64,000 nt of DNA from Spirochaetota bacterium (GCA_029552945.1 JAKPDD010000032.1:62001-126000); one strand, 5' to 3'; counted from the stretch's first letter, positions 1 through 10,098 are shown. Notes: a model not told the origin generated them from the letters alone. Made by a program: numbers and translations.

Positions 1-135
1 GGAAAAGACTTTATAAAAGAGATAGAAGAGGTTTATTCAAGAAGAATACCATTATATAAAGAAGTTGCAAACTTTATAATTGATGCCAATAGATCATTAG
101 ATGAGATTGTCGGAGATATAATAAAAATCATTTAA
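1..135 (+). CDS. Shikimate kinase-like protein, C-terminal fragment
   Basis: Frame 1 is open from the window edge to a TAA at 133-135 and encodes 44 residues. The stretch YSRRIPLYKEVANFIIDA followed by a short helix matches the end of shikimate kinases, which read R-x-PLYxEVADxxIDT and then SxEExV. That enzyme phosphorylates shikimate with ATP in the chorismate pathway. The nucleotide-binding part lies outside the window, so the family call rests on the tail alone; another P-loop kinase of the same fold is possible. Confidence 0.65.
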   Translation, partial: GKDFIKEIEEVYSRRIPLYKEVANFIIDANRSLDEIVGDIIKII

Positions 136-216
136 AAACTTTTGTTTTTAAATCAGTTTATGTTATTCTTAATAATAAACAATAAAAAAATGCAAAATAA
201 GACCAGGAGGATTGAG

Positions 217-1188
217 ATGAAAAAAATAATAGTATTTATAATGTTAATAGTTTACTCAGGGTTGAGTGCACAGGATATTATAGGAAAAGTAATATTTAAA
301 GTTGGTAGTTGTAAACTAGAAAAAGGTCAAAATCTTAATGTAAATAATAAAATAAAAGAAGGAGATGTTATAATCACAGGTAAGTCATCAATATTAAAAA
401 TTGAGTTGAATAATGGTTCTGTTATCAAAATAATGCCAAACTCAAAAATAATTGTTAATATAATAAAAACAAACAAGGAAAACAGGTATGCATTTGGTGT
501 AATAAATGGTGCTATAGACTCAGGAGTTGAGAAAATTAATGAAAAAGGATATTATAGAGTATACACCCCAACAGCAGTAGCAGGTGTAAGAGGTACATCA
601 TTTACAGTTATGGTTGTAAATGGAAAGTCAAGTATAATAGTAAAAAGTGGAAAAGTTATTGTTGATAACGATAAAAAACAAATAGAAGTTACTCCTAATA
701 TAAAAGTCACAATAGAAATAAATGGTGAATTAGAAAAAGACAAAGAAGAAAAAATAGATGAAGAAAAAGACTATGAAGAATTTACTAAAAAAACAGAAGA
801 TGTTAAGGCAGAAAATATAGAAGATACATATTCAAAACTATCAGAAATAGAAAAAAAGAACAATCAGAGATTAGAACAACTTAAAGCAAAAGATAAGTTA
901 ACAGAGGAAGAATTAGATGAAATTGAATACCTTTATCAGAAAACAGTAAGTCAATCAAAAGGTTTATATACACTATCAGAAACAATATTTAAAAAATACA
1001 AAGATAATCCTTTAGTCAAAAGAAACTTTTATCAGGTTCAATCAACATTAAAAACAATAGAAGATCAAATAAAAGATATGGATGAGTTTATAGAAAAGAT
1101 GTCAAAAGAGATAGAAGAGTTTACAGAAAAAACATCACAGGATATAGATGACCTTGAAAAAAACTTTATAAAAAAGAAAAATAAATAA
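217..1188 (+). CDS. Secreted FecR-domain protein with C-terminal coiled coil
   Basis: The start is ATG 217, because GACCAGGAGG lies just upstream and the residues that follow (MKKIIVFIMLIVYSGLSA) form a signal peptide; an ATG at 142 in the same frame has neither. The product is 323 residues. Residues 20-140 resemble the FecR domain, with paired beta repeats and the hallmark TPTAVAGVRGT at 117-127. Residues about 175-320 are Lys/Glu-rich and probably coiled coil. FecR-type domains in spirochaetes often occur in periplasmic or surface proteins that are not iron regulators; no sigma-factor or TonB receptor gene is next to it, so an iron role is not supported. A terminator follows directly. Confidence 0.8.
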   Translation: MKKIIVFIMLIVYSGLSAQDIIGKVIFKVGSCKLEKGQNLNVNNKIKEGDVIITGKSSILKIELNNGSVIKIMPNSKIIVNIIKTNKENRYAFGVINGAIDSGVEKINEKGYYRVYTPTAVAGVRGTSFTVMVVNGKSSIIVKSGKVIVDNDKKQIEVTPNIKVTIEINGELEKDKEEKIDEEKDYEEFTKKTEDVKAENIEDTYSKLSEIEKKNNQRLEQLKAKDKLTEEELDEIEYLYQKTVSQSKGLYTLSETIFKKYKDNPLVKRNFYQVQSTLKTIEDQIKDMDEFIEKMSKEIEEFTEKTSQDIDDLEKNFIKKKNK

Positions 1189-1192
1189 AACT

Positions 1193-1219
1193 AAAAAGGG
1201 GGAGGACCCCTTTCTTTTT
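1193..1219 (+). terminator. Rho-independent terminator after the FecR-domain gene
   Basis: AAAGGGG (1195-1201) pairs with CCCCTTT (1207-1213) around a GAGGA loop, followed by a CTTTTT tract. It begins a few bases after the stop codon. Confidence 0.8.
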
Positions 1220-1368
1220 AGATTATTAGGTTAATAATAAAATTTTATTACAAAATTTAAATCTATAATTAAATGACATTAAGACTCAGATTTTAAATCA
1301 AAAAATATTATCCATATTGTAATATTTTTTGTTATTATTATAATATAATTATACATTTATAGGAAGTG

Positions 1369-4095
1369 ATGAAACTGAAAAAAGAAAAATTATTAACTTA
1401 CCTTATTTTATTATTTATTATAACAATAAACAATTGTCAATCAAAAAATCCATTTTACGGAATAGATGGTGAAGATAAGAGTGGGCCAGACATATATGTG
1501 GATTATCCCCCACCCGGGTCTCTTATTACAAGTACATTCACAATTATAGGAAGAGCAAAGGATAAGGGTGGGGATAACACAGTATTAAAAATTGAAATAA
1601 GTCTTGATAATGGTAATACATGGAATCTGGCAGGTGGAACAACAAACTGGTCTTATACTATAGATCCATTCTCAAGCTGGGGAATACTATCAAATCAAAT
1701 AAGGAACATATTAATCAAAGCAACAGATACAGATTACAAAAGAAATACAAATACAATAACAGTAAGTTACATTGTAAATAACACAAATCCAGATCTTTTA
1801 GGAAGTATAAAGGATTCAAATGATACTATAAAATATGATGGAACAGCAGGTTATGATGGATATCACAATAGTGCTGAAGGCAATACTATAAAATATGTAT
1901 GGGACAATATTCCAGGTGCACAAGGATATGAGATGACACTTTACAACATAACTGACAATCTATCTGCTATTGTCTCAATAGACACCCCAACACCAGGATC
2001 TCCCATTGATTGTAGTGCTGCTCTTGCTCCAACAGGTGTTAGCAATGCATCATTTGATTTTGATGGAACAAAACTTAGCCTTCAATTTGAAGGAGTAAAT
2101 GGAAAAAAATATTACCTTGCAGTAAAGCCTTACGATATAAGCTTACAAAGAGGGCCTGTGCAAATATCAATATCTGAAACAATTGACACAGTCCCCCCTA
2201 ATCCTGTTACAAACCTTAGAGTAAATGGTGAAATAGATACTGACCCAAATTACTTCAATACACGTAATATAACATTTTCGTGGAATCATGCCTCTGACCT
2301 CCATACAGGCATAAGATACTATAAAATAGATGTAAATAATGATGGGACATACGATATTACTGTTGACGGAAGTGTTAACAACTATACTTATACTTATAGT
2401 TCTGATGGTGCTTATACAGCAAGGGTAATATCTATTGATATGGCTGGCAATGTATCAGTACCCACAACAATAAGTTTTACTATAGACACAGCTAATCCCC
2501 CAGTAATAGCTGCAATAAATGATAACGGAACCATATATCTTACAAGAAAAGTAATACGAAATAACCATCAACCTGATGGCTTAAAAGTTGTAAAATATAC
2601 ATGGGCTGATATTGCTGATGCAAGGTACTATATTGTAAGAGTAAATGAAACTGTAAACGGTAAATATGACGAATATACAATAGACAAAAACTTAGGTTCA
2701 GGCACACTTGCAAACGGAACAAACACTGGAATAACCTCTGTAAACTGGTCATTATCAGGGGGGGCACTAACATTTTATTTTACAGGAACTGATGGAAGAA
2801 AATACTATATAGGGGTTAAACCTGTAGATAATGCAAACAATGTAGGTAATGAGACAACAAGTAATCTTGTGTGGGTTGACACAGTACTACCTACTGCAGG
2901 ATCTGTAACAGACCCCGGAAATTATATAAACTCAACAAGTATTACATTTTCATGGTCAGGTTTTATTGATGGAGAAACTGGAATTGAAAAATACTATGTT
3001 GCAAGCAGTGATGATGGAACAAATTGGTCTGCTGACCAGGACCTTGGTTTAGCAACATCAGTAACTACATCAGGATATGGAACCGAAACATTTGACAATG
3101 GTGAAAATGCAAGACTTAGAGGCAAAGCAATAGATTACGTAGGAAATGAAAGTTCATGGGCAATTTCCAACGGTATAATAGTAGATACAACTCCTCCTAC
3201 TTTTACAATAATCAATACACCAGTAACCGATACATATACAAATACAGGGCCAGTAAGTTTTACTGGATTTAACGGCTCTGATACTAATTTCAGGTATTAC
3301 GAGTATATGATAATAGACAATGGTGTTGCAGGTGCAATACAAACTACAGCTTTAGGAAATACAAATCCAACAATAATAATAGGAGTGCCTGTTACAAACC
3401 ATACATACAAAATAATAGCAAGGGCTATAGATCTGGCAGGTAATACATCTGGCTGGGTAACAAGTAATAGTATAACATATGATACTACACTACCCCCTGC
3501 CCCAACAAGTATTTTAGTAGATAATTCATCAACAACATTATACTATAACACTTCAAAAAATATTAATATAAGCTGGAGCTCAGTCACCGACTTTTCAGGA
3601 ATACAATACTATCAAATAGATATAAATAATGATGGAGTCCCAGATGGGGGTAATGAAACAGGAACATCAGCAACAAGAAATCTTGCTGTAGAAAATATAT
3701 ACCAGATAAGAGTAAGAGCAGTCGATAATGCTTCAAATATAGGTAATTGGTCAATCCCTATAACTGTACAAATTGATATGACTCAACCTAATGATATAAC
3801 AGGTCTTTCAGGTTCTTATACTGCCCCAAACGTAAACTTCACATGGGATGTTGGATCAGACAATACTGGTGGATCAGGAATTAAACAATATGTTATCCAA
3901 TACAACATTTCACCAGATGGTGGGACAAATTGGTTAGGATGGAGCCCTGATATAATAACTACAGTAACAAATTATAGTTTTGATGCAAGTGGTCTATCAA
4001 CTGGATATTCTGTTAAGATAAAAGTTAAAGTAGAAGATAATGCAGGGAACAGGTCTGTAAACTGGGTTGAGAGCTTGCAAGTTGATATCCCATAA
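1369..4095 (+). CDS. Large lipoprotein with tandem Ig/fibronectin-like domains
   Basis: The start is ATG 1369, with AGGA four bases upstream; a GTG at 1366 is too close to that site. The 908-residue product has a hydrophobic leader ending INNC, with Cys23 the likely lipidated residue, a loose lipobox of the spirochaetal kind. The rest is a chain of beta-sandwich repeats of about 90-110 residues, marked by recurring linkers such as IDTVPPNPVTNL, VDTTPPTFTI and YDTTLPPAPT and by YYKIDVNNDG-like strands. Such domains occur in exported adhesins and carbohydrate-binding proteins. No catalytic domain is visible, so it is probably a surface or periplasmic binding or spacer protein. Confidence 0.8.
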   Translation: MKLKKEKLLTYLILLFIITINNCQSKNPFYGIDGEDKSGPDIYVDYPPPGSLITSTFTIIGRAKDKGGDNTVLKIEISLDNGNTWNLAGGTTNWSYTIDPFSSWGILSNQIRNILIKATDTDYKRNTNTITVSYIVNNTNPDLLGSIKDSNDTIKYDGTAGYDGYHNSAEGNTIKYVWDNIPGAQGYEMTLYNITDNLSAIVSIDTPTPGSPIDCSAALAPTGVSNASFDFDGTKLSLQFEGVNGKKYYLAVKPYDISLQRGPVQISISETIDTVPPNPVTNLRVNGEIDTDPNYFNTRNITFSWNHASDLHTGIRYYKIDVNNDGTYDITVDGSVNNYTYTYSSDGAYTARVISIDMAGNVSVPTTISFTIDTANPPVIAAINDNGTIYLTRKVIRNNHQPDGLKVVKYTWADIADARYYIVRVNETVNGKYDEYTIDKNLGSGTLANGTNTGITSVNWSLSGGALTFYFTGTDGRKYYIGVKPVDNANNVGNETTSNLVWVDTVLPTAGSVTDPGNYINSTSITFSWSGFIDGETGIEKYYVASSDDGTNWSADQDLGLATSVTTSGYGTETFDNGENARLRGKAIDYVGNESSWAISNGIIVDTTPPTFTIINTPVTDTYTNTGPVSFTGFNGSDTNFRYYEYMIIDNGVAGAIQTTALGNTNPTIIIGVPVTNHTYKIIARAIDLAGNTSGWVTSNSITYDTTLPPAPTSILVDNSSTTLYYNTSKNINISWSSVTDFSGIQYYQIDINNDGVPDGGNETGTSATRNLAVENIYQIRVRAVDNASNIGNWSIPITVQIDMTQPNDITGLSGSYTAPNVNFTWDVGSDNTGGSGIKQYVIQYNISPDGGTNWLGWSPDIITTVTNYSFDASGLSTGYSVKIKVKVEDNAGNRSVNWVESLQVDIP

Positions 4096-4155
4096 TTTTT
4101 TGTTAAAATTTTTGGCTAAAATTTTTAATTTTAAAAATCTTCAAGGATAATAAAA

Positions 4156-5484
4156 ATAACAAATAAAATATTATTAATACAACCGCCAATTGAGGACTTT
4201 TATATAACATCAATAAGAAGACAACCATTAGGGCTTTTATATATTGCATCTGCTATAAAAAAAGCAGGATTTGAGCCTATTCTTCTTAATTGCCACTCTA
4301 ATAAAAGAAAAATAATAGAGATACCACAGGAGTTTTCTTATTTAAAAAAATATATAGAAAAAAAAATATTTCCCTTTCAATATTATTCACACTGGGGTCT
4401 AAGCTGGGAAGAAATAGAGAGAAGAATAAAAAATATTAACGTAGATGCGTTTGCAATATCATCAAACTTTACTACATACTATCAAGAAACAGACAAAATA
4501 ATAGAGATAATAAGAAAGTATCACAGTAAACCAATAATAATAGGTGGGCATCACAGCTCTTTATACCCTGAATACTACATAAATAAAAAAATAGACTTTA
4601 TAGTAAAAGGGGAAGGAGAAGAGCCAATAATAAGGGTAGTTTCATACCTTAAAACTGGAAATAAAGCATTCCTCTACACCAAAAAAATAATATCAGACCA
4701 CAAAGACAAAGACGAAGATATAAAGATTAATAATATTAATACAGATAATATACTTCCTGATAGAAACCTACTAAAAGAAAAAGATATAAAGTTTTATAAG
4801 AAAAAAGGGGCTTCAATAATTTTTTCTCGAGGATGCCCAAATAGATGCAATTTTTGTACATCAAAAGTAGTTTTTAACAATTACCAGGAAGGTAAGATAG
4901 AAAATATTGTTACTGAGATTGAAGACTGTTTAAATAGAGGAATAAGTGTATTTAATTTTGAAGATGATAATCTATTCGCAACACAAGAGATTGCTATAAA
5001 ATTACTTTTTGCCTTAAAAGAACTAAAAGAGAAATATCCTTACATAGAGTTTACAGCAATGAATGGGATCTCAATAGAAAAGATAAATGAAGATATTATA
5101 GATATTATGAAAGAATGTGGATTTAATGAGATAAATATCTCTTTGGTAACTTTATATGAAAAGACTCAAAAAACTTGCAACAGGCCATTTTATTCAGATA
5201 AATTTGAAAAAATAGCTTTATATTCTAAAAAAAGAGGATTAAACGTTAGAGGATACTTTATATTAGGGCTTCCTACGCAAACCAGAGAAGAAATTATAGA
5301 AATAAAAAAATTGAGTGAAACACTTAAGATAAAAATATTCCCTTCTGTGTATTACAATATTTTTAATAAAAAGCCAGATGAGTGGAAAATACAAAGATCA
5401 AGTGTCTTCCCTAATGAAACTGAATATTTATCAAGAGAATCATTAATCAATCTTTTCAATTTATTCGTAAAAGACCTAGGATAA
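4156..5484 (+). CDS. B12-binding-domain radical SAM protein lacking a canonical start codon
   Basis: The frame is open from the stop at 4132-4134 to 5484, but the first ATG is at 5059 and no GTG, TTG or CTG occurs earlier. Translation from the ATA at 4156 gives ITNKILLIQPP, exactly how cobalamin-domain radical SAM proteins begin, with AAGGA eight bases upstream. Read this way the protein has 442 residues: a Rossmann-like B12-binding region (about 4-140, with PIIIGGHHSSLYPEYY) and a radical SAM barrel with the cluster motif CPNRCNFC (Cys 227, 231, 234) and later GYFILGLPTQT. It probably performs a radical methylation or rearrangement; the substrate is unknown. A start at 5059 would delete the cluster. 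Either an ATA start is used or the start has been lost. Confidence 0.75.
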   Translation: MTNKILLIQPPIEDFYITSIRRQPLGLLYIASAIKKAGFEPILLNCHSNKRKIIEIPQEFSYLKKYIEKKIFPFQYYSHWGLSWEEIERRIKNINVDAFAISSNFTTYYQETDKIIEIIRKYHSKPIIIGGHHSSLYPEYYINKKIDFIVKGEGEEPIIRVVSYLKTGNKAFLYTKKIISDHKDKDEDIKINNINTDNILPDRNLLKEKDIKFYKKKGASIIFSRGCPNRCNFCTSKVVFNNYQEGKIENIVTEIEDCLNRGISVFNFEDDNLFATQEIAIKLLFALKELKEKYPYIEFTAMNGISIEKINEDIIDIMKECGFNEINISLVTLYEKTQKTCNRPFYSDKFEKIALYSKKRGLNVRGYFILGLPTQTREEIIEIKKLSETLKIKIFPSVYYNIFNKKPDEWKIQRSSVFPNETEYLSRESLINLFNLFVKDLG

Positions 5485-5503
5485 CTATGGTTTGAAAAAA
5501 TAT

Positions 5504-8014
5504 TTATTTTGACTTAATTTTTTTTAGTTCTTCTTGAATCTTATTTAGAAAAACCAATGCCTGTAAAGGTGTGGTATGATTAATATCAATTGCTTTTATT
5601 TTAGAGATTATAGGTTCATAATAAGATAAATTATCTTGCTCAAACAAGTTTAATTCATATTTCTTTTTAATAATTTTCTCTTCTTTATCCATTATCATCT
5701 GTATAGATGAGAGGATTTCAGTTGCTCTTTTAATTATTTTATCCGGTAAACCTGCAATTTGTGCAACATGTATTCCATAGCTTTTATCAGCTGCTCCTTC
5801 TTCAACTTTATGAAGAAAAACAACATCATTCTCAAACTCTTTTACAGCCATTCTATAATTTCTTACAACAGTTATTGTATCAAGTTTTGTAAGTTCATGA
5901 TAGTGTGTTGCAAAAAGGGTAAGGCCTCTATTCTCTTCTGTCAAATACTCAACAATTGACCATGCAATAGAAAGCCCATCATAAGTACTTGTCCCTCTAC
6001 CAACTTCATCCATTATAATAAGTGTACGTTCTGTTGCATTCCTTAAAATAGTTGCTGCTTCAGTCATTTCAACCAAAAAAGTACTTTCTCCTTCAGCAAT
6101 ATTATCAGAGGCACCAATACGGGTAAATATCTGGTCAAAAATTCCAATTCTTGCATAGCTTGCAGGTACAAAAGAACCAATATGAGACAAAAGTACAATT
6201 AAAGCTGCTTGTCTTATATAAGTAGACTTTCCAGCCATATTAGGGCCAGTAAGTATTATAAATCTTTTCTCCTCATCCATATATAAAGAGTTTGAGCAAA
6301 AATTATCAACAAACATTTCTACTACAGGATGTCTTCCATCTCTTATATCAATTACAATCTTATCATCTATTATTGGCCTCACATAGTTTCTTTCAATAGC
6401 AAGTAATGCTAAACTTGTGTAAAGATCAAGTTCTTTTATAAACTCAATATTACTCTTTATCACCTCATAATTCGAAATTAAATAATCAAGTAAATCATCA
6501 AATATCTTTTTTTCTATCTCCTCTATTTTGCTATTAGCCTCCTCTATCTTTGTTTCATATTCTATAAGTTCTGGTATAGTAAATCTCTCAGCATTAACTA
6601 AACTATGTTTTCTTATATAGTTTTTAGGAACTTTATCAAGATTAACTTTAGTCACTTCTATATAATAACCAATAATTTTGTTATAACCTATTTTAAGAGT
6701 ATTTATACCTGTCCTTTTTCTTTCCTCATCTTCAATCTTAAGTATATACCTCATGCTGTTTCTTGCAATATCCTTATATTCATCAAGCTCTTTATTAACT
6801 CCTTTTTTTATTACACCTTCATTATCTGCATTATCTGAAATAGTTGAGTTTATTCTATCTATTATTGGCAAAAGAGTTCCTACTTCTATATCAGGTTTAT
6901 AATAAGACTTTATATTTTCAATAACAGAAAAGCCTTCTGAAAGTTTAATTATATCCATATTTTTTACTTTTTTTAACATAACCCTACCAAATAATCTTTC
7001 AAGATCAAACCTTAACATAACAGATCTGATCTTATTAAGAATATCCTTATGATTCACAAAAAACTCTACTTTGTCAAGCCTTTCTTCAATTTTTTTCTTA
7101 TCCTTTAATGGATATGTCAGATAATTTCGTAGTAACCTTCCTCCCATTGGGCTTAGAGTAAGATTTATATTCGAAAACAAACTTGTATCTTTGGAAGTAG
7201 TAAACTGGGGTTCAAATATCTCAAGGTTATTTATTGTAGAATCGTTAAGATAAAGATAGTCACCATCTTTAATAATTTTAAAGTCTTTAATATAAGAAAT
7301 ATCTTTAGCCAGATTATTTTTAAGATATTTTAAAGCAGCAGCAACAGGTCCAAGTAAAAACTCTTTATCAAGGCCAAGCCCCTTAAGTGTTCCTGCATTA
7401 AAGTGATTTAATAAAAAAACCTCATTTAAAGATGGATTAAAATAGTAATCTGGCACAATTGTATAATAATAATCATCAATTATTTTATCTAGAGTTTCAT
7501 ATCTGGTATGTAATATTATTTCAGCAGGAGAAATAAGTCTTAGAGTCGATTTTAAAGATTCTGGATTATTTTTAGTATCTATAACAAAAAACTTGCCACT
7601 TGTAGCATCTATACAACATATACCAGCATTATCTTCAATTATCGAAATTGCAACTAAAAATGAATCTTTCCTGCTATTTATTTTTGTTTCATCAAAAAAA
7701 GTTGAGGGAGTTATTATTTCAACCACTTTTCTTTCAACTATTTTATTTCTCGAGGGCTCCTCAATCTGTTCACAAATAGCAATCTTTTTACCAGCCTTTA
7801 TAAGTTTATGTATATATGAATCTGCTGCATGAAAAGGTATACCGCACATTTTCTCATTATTTCTTTTAGTAAGTGCTATTTCAAGAATAGATGAGGCAAT
7901 CTCTGCATCTTCTCCAAACATCTCATAGAAATCACCTAGCCTAAAAAACAATATACAATCAGGATATTTTGACTTTATTCTTTTATACTGAAGCATCATA
8001 GGTGTTTCTTTCAT
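5504..8014 (-). CDS. mutS: DNA mismatch repair protein MutS
   Basis: The 836-residue product is full length for MutS, which binds mispairs and recruits MutL. The mismatch-wedging motif is FYE at 29-31, within FFRLGDFYEMFGEDA. Connector, lever and clamp domains occupy roughly 120-560. The ABC-type ATPase has Walker A GPNMAGKST at 590-598, Walker B LIIMDEVGRGTS near 665 and the ATHYHEL switch. The C-terminus ends in a short Lys-rich helix. It starts at ATG 8014 in MKETPMMLQY, the usual MutS N-terminus. It stands alone: mutL is not adjacent, and the convergent radical SAM gene ends 19 bases away. Confidence 0.97.
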   Translation of the reverse strand: MKETPMMLQYKRIKSKYPDCILFFRLGDFYEMFGEDAEIASSILEIALTKRNNEKMCGIPFHAADSYIHKLIKAGKKIAICEQIEEPSRNKIVERKVVEIITPSTFFDETKINSRKDSFLVAISIIEDNAGICCIDATSGKFFVIDTKNNPESLKSTLRLISPAEIILHTRYETLDKIIDDYYYTIVPDYYFNPSLNEVFLLNHFNAGTLKGLGLDKEFLLGPVAAALKYLKNNLAKDISYIKDFKIIKDGDYLYLNDSTINNLEIFEPQFTTSKDTSLFSNINLTLSPMGGRLLRNYLTYPLKDKKKIEERLDKVEFFVNHKDILNKIRSVMLRFDLERLFGRVMLKKVKNMDIIKLSEGFSVIENIKSYYKPDIEVGTLLPIIDRINSTISDNADNEGVIKKGVNKELDEYKDIARNSMRYILKIEDEERKRTGINTLKIGYNKIIGYYIEVTKVNLDKVPKNYIRKHSLVNAERFTIPELIEYETKIEEANSKIEEIEKKIFDDLLDYLISNYEVIKSNIEFIKELDLYTSLALLAIERNYVRPIIDDKIVIDIRDGRHPVVEMFVDNFCSNSLYMDEEKRFIILTGPNMAGKSTYIRQAALIVLLSHIGSFVPASYARIGIFDQIFTRIGASDNIAEGESTFLVEMTEAATILRNATERTLIIMDEVGRGTSTYDGLSIAWSIVEYLTEENRGLTLFATHYHELTKLDTITVVRNYRMAVKEFENDVVFLHKVEEGAADKSYGIHVAQIAGLPDKIIKRATEILSSIQMIMDKEEKIIKKKYELNLFEQDNLSYYEPIISKIKAIDINHTTPLQALVFLNKIQEELKKIKSK

Positions 8015-8146
8015 ATAACTAAACCTTGCAAAAAAATTAAGTTTAACAAAATAAAAATAGTTAAAGATAAATAAAGTAAAAAATATTAAAATTGTGGATT
8101 CTGGTGTTTTATATCAAGACCCTTCAATATGATTTTACAAAACCAA

Positions 8147-8220
8147 TGGGACTAGGAGGAATTGAACCTCCGGCACGCAGTTTAGGAAACTGCTGCTCTA
8201 TCCTACTGAGCTATAGCCCC
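8147..8220 (-). tRNA. tRNA-Arg (anticodon CCT)
   Basis: The reverse complement folds as a 74-nt cloverleaf. The acceptor pairs GGGGCTA with TAGTCCC and has discriminator A; the D arm contains AGCTCAGTAGGATAGAGC. The anticodon stem GCAGT/ACTGC closes the loop TTCCTAA with anticodon CCT, and the T arm is GGAGGTTCAATTCCTCC. The 3' CCA is not encoded. Confidence 0.93.
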
Positions 8221-8300
8221 ATACAATATTATATTAAAATTTAAAAAATAAAATTTTAAAATATAAATTTTATAAGTTAATATTAAGGCTTATTATTTTT

Positions 8301-8384
8301 GCCCGAGTGGTGGAACTGGCAGACACCCATGACTCAGGATCATGGAGGATTATTCCTGTAAGGGTTCAAGTCCCTTCTCGGGCA
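8301..8384 (+). tRNA. tRNA-Leu (anticodon CAG)
   Basis: An 84-nt type II tRNA. The acceptor pairs GCCCGAG with CTCGGGC and has discriminator A. The anticodon stem CATGA/TCATG holds the loop CTCAGGA with anticodon CAG. A long variable arm (GAGGATTATTCCT region) precedes the T arm AGGGTTCAAGTCCCT. The long variable arm and A73 fit leucine. CCA is not encoded. The convergent hydrolase gene ends ten bases downstream. Confidence 0.93.
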
Positions 8385-8393
8385 TTAGATTTA

Positions 8394-9485
8394 TTATAGA
8401 ACCATTTTTATAAAATTTCTTATTTTATCAGCTAAAAAACCAACTTCCCTAAGGCATCCAATATGCCCCCATATAGATGGTACAGTAAAAAATGTTGCCT
8501 GATCCTTAGTATTTGAGTTCAAAATATCAACAACCTCTTTCCCCCAATAAGGTGGAAACTCAGAATCAGTATCAATATTCATAATTAAAGCCTTTGCTTT
8601 AATTCTTCTTACACCTTCCTCATAATTTCCGTTAAAAAGATTTGTCCCAAGATTATATGTATTAATAGCATTAAGGAGCGTAATATAACAATTAGGATCT
8701 TTATCTTGCACCTGTTGTTCTATCATAAAAGTAAGATAATTTCTTATAGCTTCACTCCTCTTTTTTTGAACATCAGGACCTTCAGGCATATCCCATATTT
8801 TTTTAAGTGTCTCCTCATGAGTATAGTAAATTCTTGCCATCTCATGAACTATCTTTAGGGATAAAGTAGGCTTTATTCCTGTATAAATATAGTTGCCATT
8901 ATTAAAATCAGGATCCTTTTTTAAAGTACTTATTATAAACTCATGAATAGTCATAGCCCCCGGTGTAATCCTACCTGCTGTAGCTACCGATATCACATTT
9001 TTAATTGTATCTGGGAATAATGCTGCCATTAAAAGAGACTGCATTGACCCCATTGAGGGCCCTGCCATTATAAAAACCTCTTTTATGCCCAATTCATCCA
9101 AAAACAACTTATAAAACCTAACCATATCAACCATTGTAATAAATGGGAAATTAGGCCCATAGGGTTTTGCTGTATCAGGATTTATGCTAAGAGGACTTGT
9201 TGAACCATACATGCTGCCAAGAGAATTTACTGATATTACTCTAAAAATATTGGTATCAAACGGTTTACCTTGCCCTATTAAAGCATCCCAAAAACCAGGT
9301 TCTTCATTAACATTCTCTGAATACCTACCAGCAGCATGGTGACTTGAAAGTCCGCCGTGTGTTATCAAAATAACAGGTCCTTTTTCACTATATTGTTCAA
9401 AAGCAACCTCAGGATTTTTTAAAATAAAACCATTTTCAGTTGTTAAGTTTCTAGAAAGAATTATCTTTTGACTCTTTACAATCAT
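8394..9485 (-). CDS. MetX-like alpha/beta-hydrolase acyltransferase
   Basis: The start is ATG 9485, with GGAGGAATT directly before it; an in-frame ATG 27 codons upstream would add a non-homologous hydrophobic tail. The 363-residue product resembles homoserine O-acetyltransferase (MetX), which acylates homoserine for methionine synthesis. The oxyanion region is ILITHGGLSSHH, the nucleophile elbow is GPSMGSMQ with Ser144, the acid is probably in NIDTDSEF and the base His in WGHIGCL. The VNSLGSMYGSTSP segment is typical of the family. The elbow has GPSMGS where MetX usually has GGSMGG, so the acyl acceptor or donor may differ. No methionine gene or SAM riboswitch is next to it. Confidence 0.72.
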   Translation of the reverse strand: MIVKSQKIILSRNLTTENGFILKNPEVAFEQYSEKGPVILITHGGLSSHHAAGRYSENVNEEPGFWDALIGQGKPFDTNIFRVISVNSLGSMYGSTSPLSINPDTAKPYGPNFPFITMVDMVRFYKLFLDELGIKEVFIMAGPSMGSMQSLLMAALFPDTIKNVISVATAGRITPGAMTIHEFIISTLKKDPDFNNGNYIYTGIKPTLSLKIVHEMARIYYTHEETLKKIWDMPEGPDVQKKRSEAIRNYLTFMIEQQVQDKDPNCYITLLNAINTYNLGTNLFNGNYEEGVRRIKAKALIMNIDTDSEFPPYWGKEVVDILNSNTKDQATFFTVPSIWGHIGCLREVGFLADKIRNFIKMVL

Positions 9486-9585
9486 AATTCCTCCTATATT
9501 TTTAATTAATATATAATTTAATTTAAAAAGAAGTAAAAAGAAAGGAAGCTGAAAGATCTTTACCAATTCATAAGAGATGATTTTA

Positions 9586-10098
9586 CTAAATATTTAAAGA
9601 ATAATCAATATTAAAATAAAAACCATTACCATTTATCTTACTATACTTTGAGTTTGTCAAAAGCAGTTCTATCTTAAGCCATATATCAGAAGAATCAAGT
9701 TTTAAAACTTTAGATCCACCTACAAAAGATAAAGTATAAACTGTGTTAAGTTTTTGATCCTCAAGATAGATATTATTATACCATCTTAAATCAACTCTCA
9801 GCCCCAAAAAAGGCATATAATCTGGATGAATAAGATAATTAAACTCTAGACCTAATTTAGGATATTTTATAAGATTAGAATAATTATAACCGAAAATACC
9901 AGCAAATATTATTCTCTGAAATCTTACTGGTATTTTCAAATTTAATGATGATATAAAACTATTTATCTCATAATAAGAAGAGTTTTTCTGCCAGGTTTCA
10001 TACCCTAATCCAATATCAAAACTAATATCAAATGCATAAGTATTCAGGGATATAACAAAAAAGTAAAAAATAAGTTTATTTTTTGTTAGCAGTTTCAA
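9586..10098 (-). CDS. Small outer-membrane barrel-like protein
   Basis: A 170-residue product with a signal peptide (LIFYFFVISLNTYAF), then alternating polar/aromatic strands such as ISFDIGLGYETW and ending FYFNIDYSLNI. This is the pattern of a small 8-strand beta barrel. The apparent start is a TTG at 10098, which overlaps the end of the upstream gene by 23 bases, implying translational coupling. No specific family is recognised. Confidence 0.5.
   Translation of the reverse strand: MKLLTKNKLIFYFFVISLNTYAFDISFDIGLGYETWQKNSSYYEINSFISSLNLKIPVRFQRIIFAGIFGYNYSNLIKYPKLGLEFNYLIHPDYMPFLGLRVDLRWYNNIYLEDQKLNTVYTLSFVGGSKVLKLDSSDIWLKIELLLTNSKYSKINGNGFYFNIDYSLNI

Noticed and set aside
142-216. Upstream ATG that would extend the FecR-domain protein by 25 residues
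   Set aside because: No ribosome-binding site there, while a strong one precedes ATG 217, which starts a good signal peptide.
9486-9585. SAM riboswitch before the MetX-like gene
   Set aside because: No conserved SAM-I core sequences are visible and the leader is short and A/T-rich.
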